Assembly: GCA_002170885.2 (NCBI GenBank)
Contig: NHHR02000003.1
Span: 1-64,000, forward strand
Length of the DNA: 64,000 bases
Direction of reading: 5' to 3'
DNA from: Rhizobiales bacterium TMED168
GTDB taxonomy: Bacteria; Pseudomonadota; Alphaproteobacteria; MED-G09
Under the pieces are notes generated by a model. The model saw only the letters and a list, made by a program, of their open reading frames with translations, was not told the DNA's origin and ran no database searches. The translations under genes and the position numbers were made by a program. Below are positions 24,912-34,835 of this stretch, in pieces. How positions within the stretch are numbered: the stretch's first letter is position 1; every line of letters starts with the position of its first letter.

Positions 24912-26184
24912 TTTCTTCTCTTTTGATAGCACGCCACCCAATATCACTTCTAAAATAAGACCCTTTCCACCTTATCATATTTGCAGCATTAAGAGCATTA
25001 TAATTTGCTTTTTTAACAGTTGATCCAAGACTTGTAATATTAAGCACCCTTCCTCCATTTGTTAAAATATGATTTCCATCTTTTTTAGTTCCAGCATGAT
25101 ATAAGTGAATATCTTCTTTATCTTCGATTTTATTAATACCTTTAATTTTATGATCTATAGTATAGTTATCAGGATATCCACTTGATGCCATTACAATAGT
25201 TAAGGCAAAATTATCATCCCACTTGATAACTTCATTCTTAAGTGAATTTTTACAACTATTAATAATTAAACTTAATAAATCAGACTTTAATCTTGGTAAA
25301 ATAACCTGGCATTCTGGATCACCAAACCTTACATTATATTCAATGAGTTTTGGACCTTTATCTGTTATCATTAAGCCTGCATATAAAATTCCTGTAAATG
25401 GGCATCCTAAATCTTTCATTGCCCTTAAGGTCGGTTTTATAATTTCTTTAATTGTTTTTTCTTTTAATTTTTTATCCATTATTGGGGCAGGTGAATATGC
25501 TCCCATACCTCCTGTATTTGGACCAGTATCTTTTTCGCCAATTCTTTTGTGATCTTGGGCACTAGTTAACTCAATAAAATCATTTTCGTCAGCAATTATA
25601 AAATAACTTACCTCTTCACCAACTAAAAATTCTTCTATAACTATTTCCTTTCCAGCCTCTTTAAAAACTCCAGAGAAAATTTTATCAATAGCATCTTTAC
25701 ATTCTTTTAAATTTTCAGCAATTATAACTCCTTTTCCAGCTGCTAAGCCATCTGCTTTTATAACAATTGGGAATTCTTGATTAATTACAAAGGATAAAGC
25801 GTCAGATTTATTATTAAATGACTTAAATGCTGCAGTTGGGATATTATATTTTTCACAAATTTGTTTTGTAAATTTTTTAGAACCTTCAAGCTTGGCCGCT
25901 TCTTTTTTTGGTCCAAAAACTAATATATTTTTTTCTTTTAAGAAGTCTACCAATCCGTTAACAAGTGGTGTCTCAGGTCCAATAATAACTAATTCAATTT
26001 TTTTTAAAAGACAGAAATCTAAAATAACTCCTTGATTATTGATATCAAGATCAATCAATTCAGCAAAATTTTCGATACCAGGATTTCCAGGTGCACAAAA
26101 TATTTTCTTATTTTTTGAGCTTTCATAAAGAGATTTTGCTAATGCATGTTCTCTTCCGCCTGAACCTAATAAAAGTATATTCAT
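24904..26184 (-). CDS. purD: Phosphoribosylamine-glycine ligase
   Basis: This is the second step of purine synthesis, joining glycine to phosphoribosylamine with ATP. The protein has 426 residues with N-terminal LLLGSGGREHALAKSL, an ATP-grasp domain (FPIVIKADGLAAGKGVII), the GPNTGGMGAYSPAP loop and YNVRFGDPECQVILPRL. The start lies in a 55-base gap divergent from xseA. The downstream kinase gene overlaps its last 8 bases, so the two are co-transcribed although functionally unrelated. Confidence 0.97.
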   Translation of the reverse strand: MNILLLGSGGREHALAKSLYESSKNKKIFCAPGNPGIENFAELIDLDINNQGVILDFCLLKKIELVIIGPETPLVNGLVDFLKEKNILVFGPKKEAAKLEGSKKFTKQICEKYNIPTAAFKSFNNKSDALSFVINQEFPIVIKADGLAAGKGVIIAENLKECKDAIDKIFSGVFKEAGKEIVIEEFLVGEEVSYFIIADENDFIELTSAQDHKRIGEKDTGPNTGGMGAYSPAPIMDKKLKEKTIKEIIKPTLRAMKDLGCPFTGILYAGLMITDKGPKLIEYNVRFGDPECQVILPRLKSDLLSLIINSCKNSLKNEVIKWDDNFALTIVMASSGYPDNYTIDHKIKGINKIEDKEDIHLYHAGTKKDGNHILTNGGRVLNITSLGSTVKKANYNALNAANMIRWKGSYFRSDIGWRAIKREENE

Positions 26185-26239
26185 ATTTAATTATTTATAT
26201 TTAAGATTATTAATAATTATTATATTAAAGTAATTAATT

Positions 26240-27592
26240 ATGAATTCTACTATTAAAAATACATTAGAACTCTCTGTTTCAGAGTTATCTGACTCAATAA
26301 AAAGTCTAATTGAAGAAAATTTTGGATATATTAGAGTTAGAGGTGAAATTGGTAGAGTATCAATTCCAGCATCTGGACATATATATTTTGATCTTAAGGA
26401 TAATGACTCTGTCATATCTGGTATTATTTGGAAAGGTAACTCAAAAAATCTTGAAATTCAGCCTGAGGAAGGACTTGAGGTTATATGCACTGGTAAAGTC
26501 ACAACGTACAAAGGGCAATCAAAATACCAAATAATAGTTGATAAAGTTCAGCCAGCTGGACTCGGCGCGCTTATGGCTTTACTTGAAAAAAGGAAAAAAT
26601 TACTTGCTGATGAAGGCCTTTTTTCTGAAAACCTTAAAAAAGATATACCTTATTTACCGAAGACCATTGGAGTTATAACAAGCCCTACAGGATCAGTAAT
26701 AAGAGATATAATTCATAGAATTAGCGAAAGATTTCCAGTTCATATTATTGTTTGGCCTGTTAGGGTTCAAGGTGAAACTTGCCCAGATGAGGTTGTAGAT
26801 GCTTTGAATGGATTTGATCTTATAAATCAAAGCGGACTCCCAAGTCCTGATCTAATTATAGTTGCAAGAGGAGGAGGGAGTGTAGAAGATTTATGGGGTT
26901 TTAATGATGAAAAGGTTGTAAGAGCGGTTTCTAGATCGAAAATACCTATTATTTCTGCTATTGGTCACGAAACTGATACCACATTAATTGATTTAGCCTC
27001 TGACTTAAGAGCTCCAACCCCAACAGCAGCAGCTGAGAAAGCTGTTCCTGTGAGAATTGATCTTATCAATAATATTAATGAAATAAATACCAGATTAAAA
27101 AATTCAATTTTGAGAAATATTAAAGACAGGGAATTTCAATCAAACAAAGTATTTAAATCTTTTCCAAAAATTAATAATATTTTAAAAACTCCCACTCAAA
27201 AATTAGATAACTTATCTTTACGTCATATTTTTTCTTTAAAATCTTCAATTAATATTATCGATGAAAAATTTTTAAATATTTCTAAATCTTTGAAATTTTC
27301 ATTACTAAATAAAAGGGTCAATTTTGCGCAAGATAAGTTTTTAGTTAGAGTTAAATCATTAGAAACAAATATTAGTTATTTCCTAAAAACCATTAAAAGT
27401 AGATTAAATATGTCCTCAGGGGTATTAAGTGCTTTAAATCATGAAAAAGTCTTAAGAAGGGGGTTTGCTATCGTGATTAATAAGAATTCCAAGCTTGTTA
27501 GAACATCAAAGGGCTTAAAAAATAAAGAGAATTTAAAAATAAAGTTAAGTAATAATGATATTTTGAAAGTTAAAACTAATTTAAAGGAGTGA
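26240..27592 (+). CDS. xseA: Exodeoxyribonuclease VII large subunit
   Basis: The protein is the 450-residue catalytic subunit of an exonuclease that degrades single-stranded DNA from both ends. The N-terminal OB-fold is visible (YIRVRGEIGRVSIPASGHIYFDLKD), followed by the nuclease domain with IGVITSPTGSVIRDI, IIVARGGGSVEDLWGFNDE and ISAIGHETDTTLIDLASDLRAPTPTAAAE. A Lys-rich coiled region and RRGFAIV near the end fit the family. The small subunit gene xseB is not in this window. Confidence 0.96.
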   Translation: MNSTIKNTLELSVSELSDSIKSLIEENFGYIRVRGEIGRVSIPASGHIYFDLKDNDSVISGIIWKGNSKNLEIQPEEGLEVICTGKVTTYKGQSKYQIIVDKVQPAGLGALMALLEKRKKLLADEGLFSENLKKDIPYLPKTIGVITSPTGSVIRDIIHRISERFPVHIIVWPVRVQGETCPDEVVDALNGFDLINQSGLPSPDLIIVARGGGSVEDLWGFNDEKVVRAVSRSKIPIISAIGHETDTTLIDLASDLRAPTPTAAAEKAVPVRIDLINNINEINTRLKNSILRNIKDREFQSNKVFKSFPKINNILKTPTQKLDNLSLRHIFSLKSSINIIDEKFLNISKSLKFSLLNKRVNFAQDKFLVRVKSLETNISYFLKTIKSRLNMSSGVLSALNHEKVLRRGFAIVINKNSKLVRTSKGLKNKENLKIKLSNNDILKVKTNLKE

Positions 27593-27605
27593 GGGTAACG
27601 TTAAA

Positions 27606-27803
27606 ATGGATTTTAATGAAAAAGAAGCAAAGGTAGAATACTTAGATGGTAGCTTTAATGTAATCGAACACGGAACTTATGTTGTTTGCAGTGTTAGCAA
27701 TAAAAGAATCCCTTTGCCAGATTTAAAGTATTGGTCTGTTGCTAGACAGGAAGCTTATTACGATGCAAAAAATTCTCTTATTAGAGAAAAGCAAATTAGT
27801 TAA
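27606..27803 (+). CDS. DUF2093 protein
   Basis: The protein has 65 residues: KEAKVEYLDGSFNVIEHGTYVVC, then SNKRIPLPDLKYWSVARQEAYYDA. This matches DUF2093, a small family found almost only in Alphaproteobacteria, often just after xseA, as here. Its function is unknown. The gap to xseA is 13 bases and holds a GAGGG site about 10 bases before the ATG. The last 8 bases overlap the convergent acyltransferase gene. Confidence 0.92.
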   Translation: MDFNEKEAKVEYLDGSFNVIEHGTYVVCSVSNKRIPLPDLKYWSVARQEAYYDAKNSLIREKQIS

Positions 27804-28713
27804 GATCAAACTTTTTATCCCAGCGATTATGTATCCAGAACCAATTTTCAGGTTTATCGGATATACATTTTTCTAAAAATTTATTTATCTCGCTTGTAAA
27901 TATTTTAATATCTTTTTGTTTATCTGATGTTTTATTAATTTTTATTTCAGGATAAAAGGTAACTTTAAAAAAACTTCCTTTAGCTCTCTCAACGTTAATT
28001 GGAACCACAGGATAATCATATTTTATTGCAAGACTTGCTGCTCCATCTGAGGTCATTGCTTCTTTACCAAAAAAATTAACTCTTACCCCACTAGATAATT
28101 TTTGGTCTACTAACATTGCTATCGCTCCATTTTCCTTAAGTAACCCAAGCATTTCTCTTGCTCCTGACGAACCTTTTCTAATTTGTATTGGTGTCGTATT
28201 ATTAGAACGTTGATTTACTATCCACTTATTTACAAAAAAATTATTTGAGTGTCTATAGATGCCGCCAACCTTATCCCTGTAATTCCTTAATATTAAGGGT
28301 ATGATTTCCCAGTTAGCAAAATGACCTGAAATAAAAATAACTCCAGTATCTTTATGTTGGGTTATATATTGTTCGCCAATTACTTTAATTCTAATATTTT
28401 TTTCCTTTGAAATTTTATTTAAATGAAAAAATTCTGCCGTAACCATTCCAATATTTTTCCACATTTTTAAAATTATAGAGTTAATCTCAGATTTTTTTAT
28501 TTTTGGAAATGCTAAAAGTAAGTTTTCTTTTGCTTGTTTGGATACATTCAATTTTGGACCAATAATTGAAAAAATATAACTTAAAAGCTTAGTTGATAAT
28601 TTTAATCCCAAAATTTTAGTTATAATTAAGAAATTTAATCCAAGAATTGCTTCAAATAAGTACCTTATAGTTTTAATTTTAATCATAGGGTTGTTATATA
28701 ACATTTTTAGCAC
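27796..28713 (-). CDS. Lipid A acyltransferase, LpxL/HtrB family
   Basis: The protein has 305 residues with an N-terminal membrane helix. The H-x4-E catalytic motif is at SGHFANWEI, followed by VGGIYRHSNNFFVNKW, RKGSSGAREML and the MLVDQK element. The family transfers a secondary acyl chain to the lipid A precursor at the inner membrane. I keep a GTG start at 28713 because AAGGA lies 5 bases upstream; ATGs three and nine codons later are alternatives. Given fabD-acpP-fabF and the Lpt genes in this window, it probably makes LPS. Confidence 0.9.
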   Translation of the reverse strand: MLKMLYNNPMIKIKTIRYLFEAILGLNFLIITKILGLKLSTKLLSYIFSIIGPKLNVSKQAKENLLLAFPKIKKSEINSIILKMWKNIGMVTAEFFHLNKISKEKNIRIKVIGEQYITQHKDTGVIFISGHFANWEIIPLILRNYRDKVGGIYRHSNNFFVNKWIVNQRSNNTTPIQIRKGSSGAREMLGLLKENGAIAMLVDQKLSSGVRVNFFGKEAMTSDGAASLAIKYDYPVVPINVERAKGSFFKVTFYPEIKINKTSDKQKDIKIFTSEINKFLEKCISDKPENWFWIHNRWDKKFDLN

Positions 28714-28750
28714 TAATTTCCTTGTAATAAATTTTTATATGGAGATTTAG

Positions 28751-29383
28751 TTGTCAGAACCACTAGAAGATGAAGTTAGTGAAGAGTTAAGGCGTAAACA
28801 GTTAAAATCTATTTGGGATAGATTTGGAATTTATGTCATTGGGTTTGCAATTTTTATAATTATTTCCGTTGGGGGTAATGAGGTTTTCAGTTATTTAGAT
28901 AAACGTGTTTCCGAGAGAGAGTCCTTAAATTTTGATAAAGCATTAAATCTTATTGAAGAAGGTAACAATTCCTCTGGTTATGATGAATTACTTAAATTAA
29001 CTGAAGGAAAAACTGGATACAGAGGGTTAGCATTATTTAAACTATCCTCAGAAAGTTTAAAAAAAGGTGATTATGAGGAAGCTATAAAATTTTTAAAAAA
29101 GGCTTCATATGATAAGTCTTTAACAGACAATCTTAGAGTTTTCGCAAAAATAAAAGCTGGTTTAATATTAGTTGACAATGGTAATTATTCAGATATTGAG
29201 TTATTGCTTGATGAGGTTGTAAGAGCTGGAGGATCCTTTTCTTTTCATGCAAAAGAAATTTTGGCCCTTAGTTTAATTAAAGAGGGGAGAGTTTTAGAGG
29301 CTCAAGGTATCTTTAAAGATATTTCTGAAGATGCATCTGCACCCCCTGTTCTTGCAAGAAGAGCTGAAATTTTTTTACGTTAA
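28751..29383 (+). CDS. YfgM-like TPR protein, inner-membrane anchored
   Basis: The protein has 210 residues and starts at TTG, with GGAGA at 28741-28745. It has an acidic N-terminal tail, one membrane helix (about 26-46), then TPR-like helical repeats (GYRGLALFKLSSESLKKGDYEEAI). This is the alphaproteobacterial counterpart of YfgM (TPR_21 domain), which in E. coli is a periplasmic chaperone partner of SecYEG. Its position just before bamB and der is the usual one, which supports the call. Confidence 0.85.
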   Translation: MSEPLEDEVSEELRRKQLKSIWDRFGIYVIGFAIFIIISVGGNEVFSYLDKRVSERESLNFDKALNLIEEGNNSSGYDELLKLTEGKTGYRGLALFKLSSESLKKGDYEEAIKFLKKASYDKSLTDNLRVFAKIKAGLILVDNGNYSDIELLLDEVVRAGGSFSFHAKEILALSLIKEGRVLEAQGIFKDISEDASAPPVLARRAEIFLR

Positions 29384-29399
29384 CCAGTAAAGGTATATT

Positions 29400-30731
29400 A
29401 TGAAAAAAATAATTTCTGTTATTGTTATTCTTATATCTCTTTCATCCTGCGGAACTGTTAATAATTTCTTTGGAGGAGAAGATATTGATAAGGATAGAAT
29501 TCAAGGTGATAGAATATCAATATTGAGTTTAGAAAAGAACTTAACTTCTGATCCTCAGTTGAGAGATAATAGAGTAGTAATACCATCAGAGATAAATAAT
29601 ACTTCATGGCCTTACCCAGGTGGCTCAATAGACAATTCATTACATAATCTCAAGGGTCCAAAATTTCTAAAACAATTTTCTAAATTTAAAATATCTAAGG
29701 GCTCCTCTAAAAACTCTTTTTTGCTTAGCTCACCTATTATTGTGAATGGATTAATATATTCCTTAGGATCAGATTCTAAAGTTAATGCATATGATTTAGA
29801 AACAAAAAAGAAAATCTGGCAGAAAGATATGTCGGTCAAGAAAGAACAAAAGAAGGAGGGTTTTGGGGGCGGCATTTCATATGAAAATGGAGTAATTTTT
29901 GTATCTAATGGCTTCGGAAATGTGTATGCGCTAGACTCGGCTTCTGGTAAAGAAATTTGGAAGATAAATATTCGTATTCCAATTCGTTCAGCACCTATTT
30001 CTTTTAATCAAATTGTTTACGTTATCAGCCACGATAATCAAATTTTTGCTCTAAATGCACTCAATGGCGAAGTTTTATGGAATCATAGAGGAATATTAGA
30101 ATCTGCATCGGTTTTATCTTCAAATTCTGTAGCTGTTGATGGTGGCCTGGTTTTCGTACCTTATTCATCGGGTGAAATTTATGCTATAAGAACTTTAAAT
30201 GGATCAGTTGTTTGGACAGACTCACTATCAAGAACAGGATCGTCTACATCTTTATCAGAAATAAACTCTATTACAGCAAGACCTGTAACTGATAATGGAA
30301 GGTTAATTTCAATTAGTCATGCAGGAAGAATGGTATCAGTAGATATTTCAAGCGGTGAGAGGTTGTGGACATTAGATATTTCTGGAACAGAAACACCATG
30401 GATTTCCGGTGATTGGGTTTTTTCCTTATCCACTAATTCAGAATTAATTGGTATTTCAAGGAATGCAGGAAAAATAAAATGGGTCACTCAGTTAGAGCAA
30501 TACATAAATGAGGAAAAACGAGAAAATCCTATAAGATGGAGCGGCCCAATTATGATTTCTGGAAAATTATTTGTGATTTCTTCTCACGGAGTTGCAGCTT
30601 TTGTTTCTCCTCAGACAGGGGAAATTATTGAAACTAATAAAATTCCTGGTTCTTTTTACATAGCTCCAATAATAGTTGATGGAGTAATTTACCTTTTAAA
30701 TGATTCAGGTGATTTAATAACTTATAATTAA
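29400..30731 (+). CDS. bamB: Outer membrane assembly lipoprotein BamB
   Basis: The protein has 443 residues. The signal peptide ends in a lipobox (ISLSSC), so Cys19 becomes the lipidated first residue of an outer-membrane lipoprotein facing the periplasm. The rest is a PQQ-like beta-propeller with repeated NGLIYSLGSDSKVNAYD, NGFGNVYALDSASGKEIW and SHDNQIFALNALNGEVLW blades. BamB is part of the BAM complex that inserts beta-barrel proteins such as LptD. It lies 16 bases after the TPR gene and 8 bases before der. Confidence 0.94.
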   Translation: MKKIISVIVILISLSSCGTVNNFFGGEDIDKDRIQGDRISILSLEKNLTSDPQLRDNRVVIPSEINNTSWPYPGGSIDNSLHNLKGPKFLKQFSKFKISKGSSKNSFLLSSPIIVNGLIYSLGSDSKVNAYDLETKKKIWQKDMSVKKEQKKEGFGGGISYENGVIFVSNGFGNVYALDSASGKEIWKINIRIPIRSAPISFNQIVYVISHDNQIFALNALNGEVLWNHRGILESASVLSSNSVAVDGGLVFVPYSSGEIYAIRTLNGSVVWTDSLSRTGSSTSLSEINSITARPVTDNGRLISISHAGRMVSVDISSGERLWTLDISGTETPWISGDWVFSLSTNSELIGISRNAGKIKWVTQLEQYINEEKRENPIRWSGPIMISGKLFVISSHGVAAFVSPQTGEIIETNKIPGSFYIAPIIVDGVIYLLNDSGDLITYN

Positions 30732-30739
30732 GATCTAAT

Positions 30740-32075
30740 ATGTCAGAAAAATTGGCCATAATAGGAAAACCTAACGTTGGTAAGTCAACCCTTTTCAATA
30801 GATTGATTGGCAAAAAACTGGCTTTAGTTGCCAATGAGCCAGGTATAACCAGAGACTACAGAGTAGAAAAATTTAAAATTAAAGATTATTCTTATGAGTT
30901 AATTGATACAGCTGGAATTGAAGATCTATCATTTGATGACATTTCAAGAATTACAAAATTATCTTCAATTAATGCTATAAATAAATCTGATATTATTTTA
31001 TTTGTAATTGATTCTAGAAGAAGTCTAACATCTGATGATTTTTCTCTAGCATCGCTTATTAGAAAAAGTGGTAAAAAAGTTATCCTTATTGCAAACAAGT
31101 GCGAAGGAAGGAGTATTAAGCAAGGGGAAATAGACTCCTCTTCATTCGGTTTTGGTAATCCCTTATCTATTTCATCTGAGCATAATCTCGGGATTTCAGA
31201 ACTTCAAAATCTAATAATTGAAAATTCAAGATCACAAAATAATTTTGAGAATATTAAAGATAAAAGAAAAAAAATAACAATTCTTGGAAGACCTAACTCT
31301 GGAAAATCAACATTGATTAACCAATTATTAAATGAGAAAAGACAAATTGTTGGGCCACAAGCTGGACTGACAAGAGACTCAATACCATTATTTTTTGAAT
31401 GGGATTCAACCCCTTATCAAATTTGGGATACTGCAGGAATTAGAAAAAAAGCAAAAATTTTAGACCAAGCTGAAAAATTGTCTGTTATGAGTTCTTTAAA
31501 TGCTACTGAAGAGTCTCAAATTGTAATTTTAATGATAGACTCAGAGAGAGGTTTTGAAAAGCAAGATGCAACCATTGGAAATATAATAGAGACTGAAGGA
31601 AAACCATTTATAATTGCAGTAAATAAGTGGGATTTGGTTAAAAATAAAAAGGAAAGAAAAAAAAAATATTGAAGAAAAAGTTAGAGAATATCTTCCTCAG
31701 CTTGGTAATATGAGTATTTCTTATATATCTGCGAAAAAAAAACAAGGTATTGATGAGCTAATGAGTTTATTAGAAAAATTAGATTTAATTTGTGAAAAAA
31801 GGTTATCTACCTCAGAGTTAAATAATTTTTTAACTCAAACTTTAAATAAGCATCCTCACCCTAATAAAAATGGTCGGTCTGTAAAAATAAAATATATAAC
31901 TCAACCTAAAATAAGACCCTCACATTTTGTAGTTTTTTCAAACTATCCTAGCTATATAAAAGATTCTTATAAACGTTATTTAATCAATGAGATAAGGAAA
32001 AAATTTAATTTAAATGGGGTACCTATAAGAATGGATTTTAGAGGGTCTGATAATCCTTATAAATTAAAAAAATGA
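30740..32075 (+). CDS. der: Ribosome-assembly GTPase Der (EngA), frameshifted at an A10 run
   Basis: Der has two tandem G domains and a KH-like domain and matures the 50S subunit; it is generally essential. All parts are present but in two frames. Frame one (30740-31672) holds GKPNVGKST, DTAGIED, GRPNSGKST, DTAGIRKKA and NKWD, then stops just after ten A (31657-31666). Dropping one A joins it smoothly (reading RKKNIEEKVREYLPQLG) to the KH part that ends at 32075 with GVPIRMDFRGSDNPY. Either one A is an error, or transcriptional slippage on the run restores the frame. A dead gene is unlikely given the intact rest. Confidence 0.85.
31657..31666 (+). other. A10 homopolymer at the der frameshift
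   Basis: Ten consecutive A inside der are where the frame changes. Nine A (or twelve) would give one uninterrupted der. Runs of 9 or more A are known sites of RNA polymerase slippage in AT-rich bacteria and also common positions of sequencing or assembly error. Confidence 0.85.
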
Positions 32076-32079
32076 GCAT

Positions 32080-32754
32080 TTAATTTTTTCTAATTAAATT
32101 AATTAATAAATTAGCTATTTCATCTGGATTAATGAGTTTATTCTTTTTTTCACCAGGCATGAAGCTAGATCTTAATTGTGTATCCATGTCATCAGGAATA
32201 AAAATATGTGCATTAATATTTGTTAGAGTAATTTCTTTTTTCCAAGTATTTATTAGAGTTTCTAGTCCTATCTTTGACACATTATATGCGCCCCAATATG
32301 GATTTAATTGTTCATTTTTTAAGTCTGATATAAAAATTGCATCAGCACATTCAGATATCTTAAGAAGTGGTTCAAATGATCTTATTATTCTATAATTAAC
32401 ACTTAAATTTAAATTAATAACCTTATTCCATATTTTTGGATCTAAGTGAGAAATAGGTGTAATTTCGCCAACTATTCCAGCGCAACTAACTAATATATCT
32501 AACTTACCCCATTTTTTATAAATCTCATTACCTAACAAATCAATTGAACCATTTTCTTCAAGATCAAGGGGAACAATGGTAGATTTAGAACCATAGCTTT
32601 TAATTTCATCATCCAAATTTTCTAAAGCACTCATGTTTCTTGAAACTAATATAAGTTCTGCACCATTTTTTGCTAGAGCTTTTGCTACAGATCTTCCAAG
32701 TCCTCTTGAAGACCCTGTAACAAGTGCAATTCTATTTTTAAAAATTTCTGACAT
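32080..32754 (-). CDS. Short-chain dehydrogenase/reductase downstream of purF
   Basis: The protein has 224 residues with VTGSSRGLGRSVAKALAKNGA near the start, a CAGIVGE motif, and YWGAYNVSKIGLETL with the catalytic Tyr and Lys. The usual Ser before them appears as ISDLKNE, so that catalytic position is weak. An SDR directly after purF is, as I remember, a conserved alphaproteobacterial arrangement of unknown meaning. The ATG follows the purF stop with no gap. Its stop is 4 bases from the convergent der end. Confidence 0.87.
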   Translation of the reverse strand: MSEIFKNRIALVTGSSRGLGRSVAKALAKNGAELILVSRNMSALENLDDEIKSYGSKSTIVPLDLEENGSIDLLGNEIYKKWGKLDILVSCAGIVGEITPISHLDPKIWNKVINLNLSVNYRIIRSFEPLLKISECADAIFISDLKNEQLNPYWGAYNVSKIGLETLINTWKKEITLTNINAHIFIPDDMDTQLRSSFMPGEKKNKLINPDEIANLLINLIRKN

Positions 32755-34221
32755 TTATAAATTTATTTCATTATCGGATAGCAAAGATAATTGTTCTTGT
32801 ATTTTTTCATCTTTATAATCTTTCAGGTTAGTAGGATAATCACCTGTAAAGCAATGATCTGTGAATTGGGGATTTTTATTATCTCTTCCCTTTTTGTATC
32901 CCATTGCTTTGTAAATTCCATCAAGAGATAAAAAGCCCAAACTATCTGCACCAATAAATGCACACATATCTTCAACTGAATGATTTGCAGCCAAAAGTTG
33001 TTCAGTTTCTGGAGTATCTATTCCATAAAAGTCTGGAAATTTTATAGGTGGACAAGCTATAAGTAGATGAACCTCTTTTGCCCCAGCATCTCTCATTAAT
33101 TGGACAATTTTTACTGATGTCGTTCCTCGAACTATACTATCATCAACTAGAATAATTTTTTTCCCCTTAACAGAGCTTTTATTTGGATTATGTTTTAATT
33201 TTACCGAGGAATGTCTTCCTGATTGACTTGGTTGAATAAAAGTTCTTCCAACGTAATGATTTCTTATAATTGCTAATTCAAAAGGAATTTTCGATTTTTC
33301 TGAATACCCAAGCGCAGCTGGAACACCAGAATCAGGAACTGGAACTACTATATCAGCATCAATTGGAAACTCATTGGCTAAAAAACTTCCAAAAGATTTA
33401 CGGCAATCATAAATTGACTTTCCGTCTAATACAGAATCAGGTCTTGAAAAATAGATATATTCAAAAAGATCCAATCTTTTTTCAGTCTTTAAATAGGGGT
33501 TAATACTCTGAATTCCTTTTTCTGTAATAATTACGATTTCTCCTGGCTCTATTTCTCTAACAAAATCTGCTCCAATTATGTCTAAGGCACAAGTTTCTGA
33601 GCATAAAATATAAGATCCCTGAAGATTACCTAAAACTAATGGCCTTATTCCAAAAGGATCTCTTGCCCCAATAAGTTTTTTGTTTGTTAGTATTACCAAT
33701 GCATAAGCCCCTTCGATTTGAAGCAGGGCATCAACAAGTCTTTTCACTGTTCTGTCAGCGCCTGACCTAGCAACAAGTTGAAGGATTGTTTCGGTATCAG
33801 AAGTAGATTGAAAAATTGATCCATCTTTAACAAGATCATACCTTAATGATAAAGCATTTGTAATATTTCCATTATGGGCAATTGCAAAACCTCCACCCCA
33901 AAGATCTGCAAAAAGAGGTTGTATATTTCTATTTACTGTTCCGCCTGTGGTTGAGTACCTATTGTGACCAACACTGTTTCTACCATTCAGTCTTTTTATT
34001 ACAGAAGGTTTTGAAAAATTATCACTTACAAGGCCTAAATGTTTTTCAGATAGGAATTTATCTCCATCAAATGTTACTATTCCTGCTGCTTCCTGACCTC
34101 TATGTTGAAGGGCATGAAGACCAAGCGCTGTTAAAGCTGCAGCATCAGAATGATTATAAACTCCAAATACACCACACTCTTCATATAATCTATCATCATC
34201 AATTTCTTTATTATTACTCAA
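32755..34221 (-). CDS. purF: Amidophosphoribosyltransferase
   Basis: This is the first committed step of purine synthesis (PRPP plus glutamine). The protein has 488 residues. Cys16 in YEECGVFGVYNH is the glutaminase nucleophile, so the first 15 residues are probably removed. GHNRYSTTGG and AHNGNITNA are glutaminase motifs, and IILVDDSIVRGTT is the PRPP loop. The start is TTG at 34221, with AGGA about 9 bases upstream inside cvpA; the two genes overlap by 8 bases. A cvpA-purF pair is widespread in proteobacteria. Confidence 0.96.
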   Translation of the reverse strand: MSNNKEIDDDRLYEECGVFGVYNHSDAAALTALGLHALQHRGQEAAGIVTFDGDKFLSEKHLGLVSDNFSKPSVIKRLNGRNSVGHNRYSTTGGTVNRNIQPLFADLWGGGFAIAHNGNITNALSLRYDLVKDGSIFQSTSDTETILQLVARSGADRTVKRLVDALLQIEGAYALVILTNKKLIGARDPFGIRPLVLGNLQGSYILCSETCALDIIGADFVREIEPGEIVIITEKGIQSINPYLKTEKRLDLFEYIYFSRPDSVLDGKSIYDCRKSFGSFLANEFPIDADIVVPVPDSGVPAALGYSEKSKIPFELAIIRNHYVGRTFIQPSQSGRHSSVKLKHNPNKSSVKGKKIILVDDSIVRGTTSVKIVQLMRDAGAKEVHLLIACPPIKFPDFYGIDTPETEQLLAANHSVEDMCAFIGADSLGFLSLDGIYKAMGYKKGRDNKNPQFTDHCFTGDYPTNLKDYKDEKIQEQLSLLSDNEINL

Positions 34222-34771
34222 ATTTTATATCCTCATTTTCTTCAGAAAGGAGATCTTCATTATCGATGTTGTATGATTGATAGTTAAAATTTTTTAATTC
34301 TGGAAAGATATTAATAAAAAAATTATTTGAATTTTCAATCATTGGAATTATTAAAGATGATTTAACATATAGCGGTCTTTTATTTATCTCTAAAGATTGA
34401 ACAAAAATACCAAAAATTAGACTTGCCAATATATAGATTCTTAATACACCAAATAAGAAACCTAGAGCTCTATCAATATAACCTATAGAATTTAGTTTAA
34501 ATAATCTTCCAAGCAATAAGCTAAATAATCTCCATGTTAATAAGGTAAGAATAAAAATTACAGAAATTGTTATCAAGTCTGATAATGCCTCAGACTCTAT
34601 AAATGGCCTTAAATATTCACCAGCCTGAGGCATTAGAAGTATTACTGTTATAAATGATATTAACCAGCCTACAAGAGAGAGTATTTCCTTAATAAAACCT
34701 TGAGTTAAGGCCAACACTCCAGAAACTAACATGGTTAAAACTATTATTATATCTAACAGGCTAGGATTCAT
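34214..34771 (-). CDS. cvpA: CvpA family membrane protein
   Basis: The protein has 185 residues with four membrane helices. LDIIIVLTMLVSGVLALTQGFIKEILSLVGWL is the family N-terminal pattern (colicin V production protein), and NSIGYIDRALGFLFGVLR the second signature. CvpA is linked to envelope homeostasis, and its mechanism is unresolved. A Asn/Asp/Glu-rich tail of about 40 residues follows the last helix. It overlaps purF by 8 bases and probably shares its promoter, in the 64-base gap upstream. Confidence 0.9.
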   Translation of the reverse strand: MNPSLLDIIIVLTMLVSGVLALTQGFIKEILSLVGWLISFITVILLMPQAGEYLRPFIESEALSDLITISVIFILTLLTWRLFSLLLGRLFKLNSIGYIDRALGFLFGVLRIYILASLIFGIFVQSLEINKRPLYVKSSLIIPMIENSNNFFINIFPELKNFNYQSYNIDNEDLLSEENEDIKFE

Positions 34772-34835
34772 ATATGTCTCTTATTTAAATAAAAAGATAT
34801 TTATAAATAAATGTTTATTAAGTAAATTGCTATAA

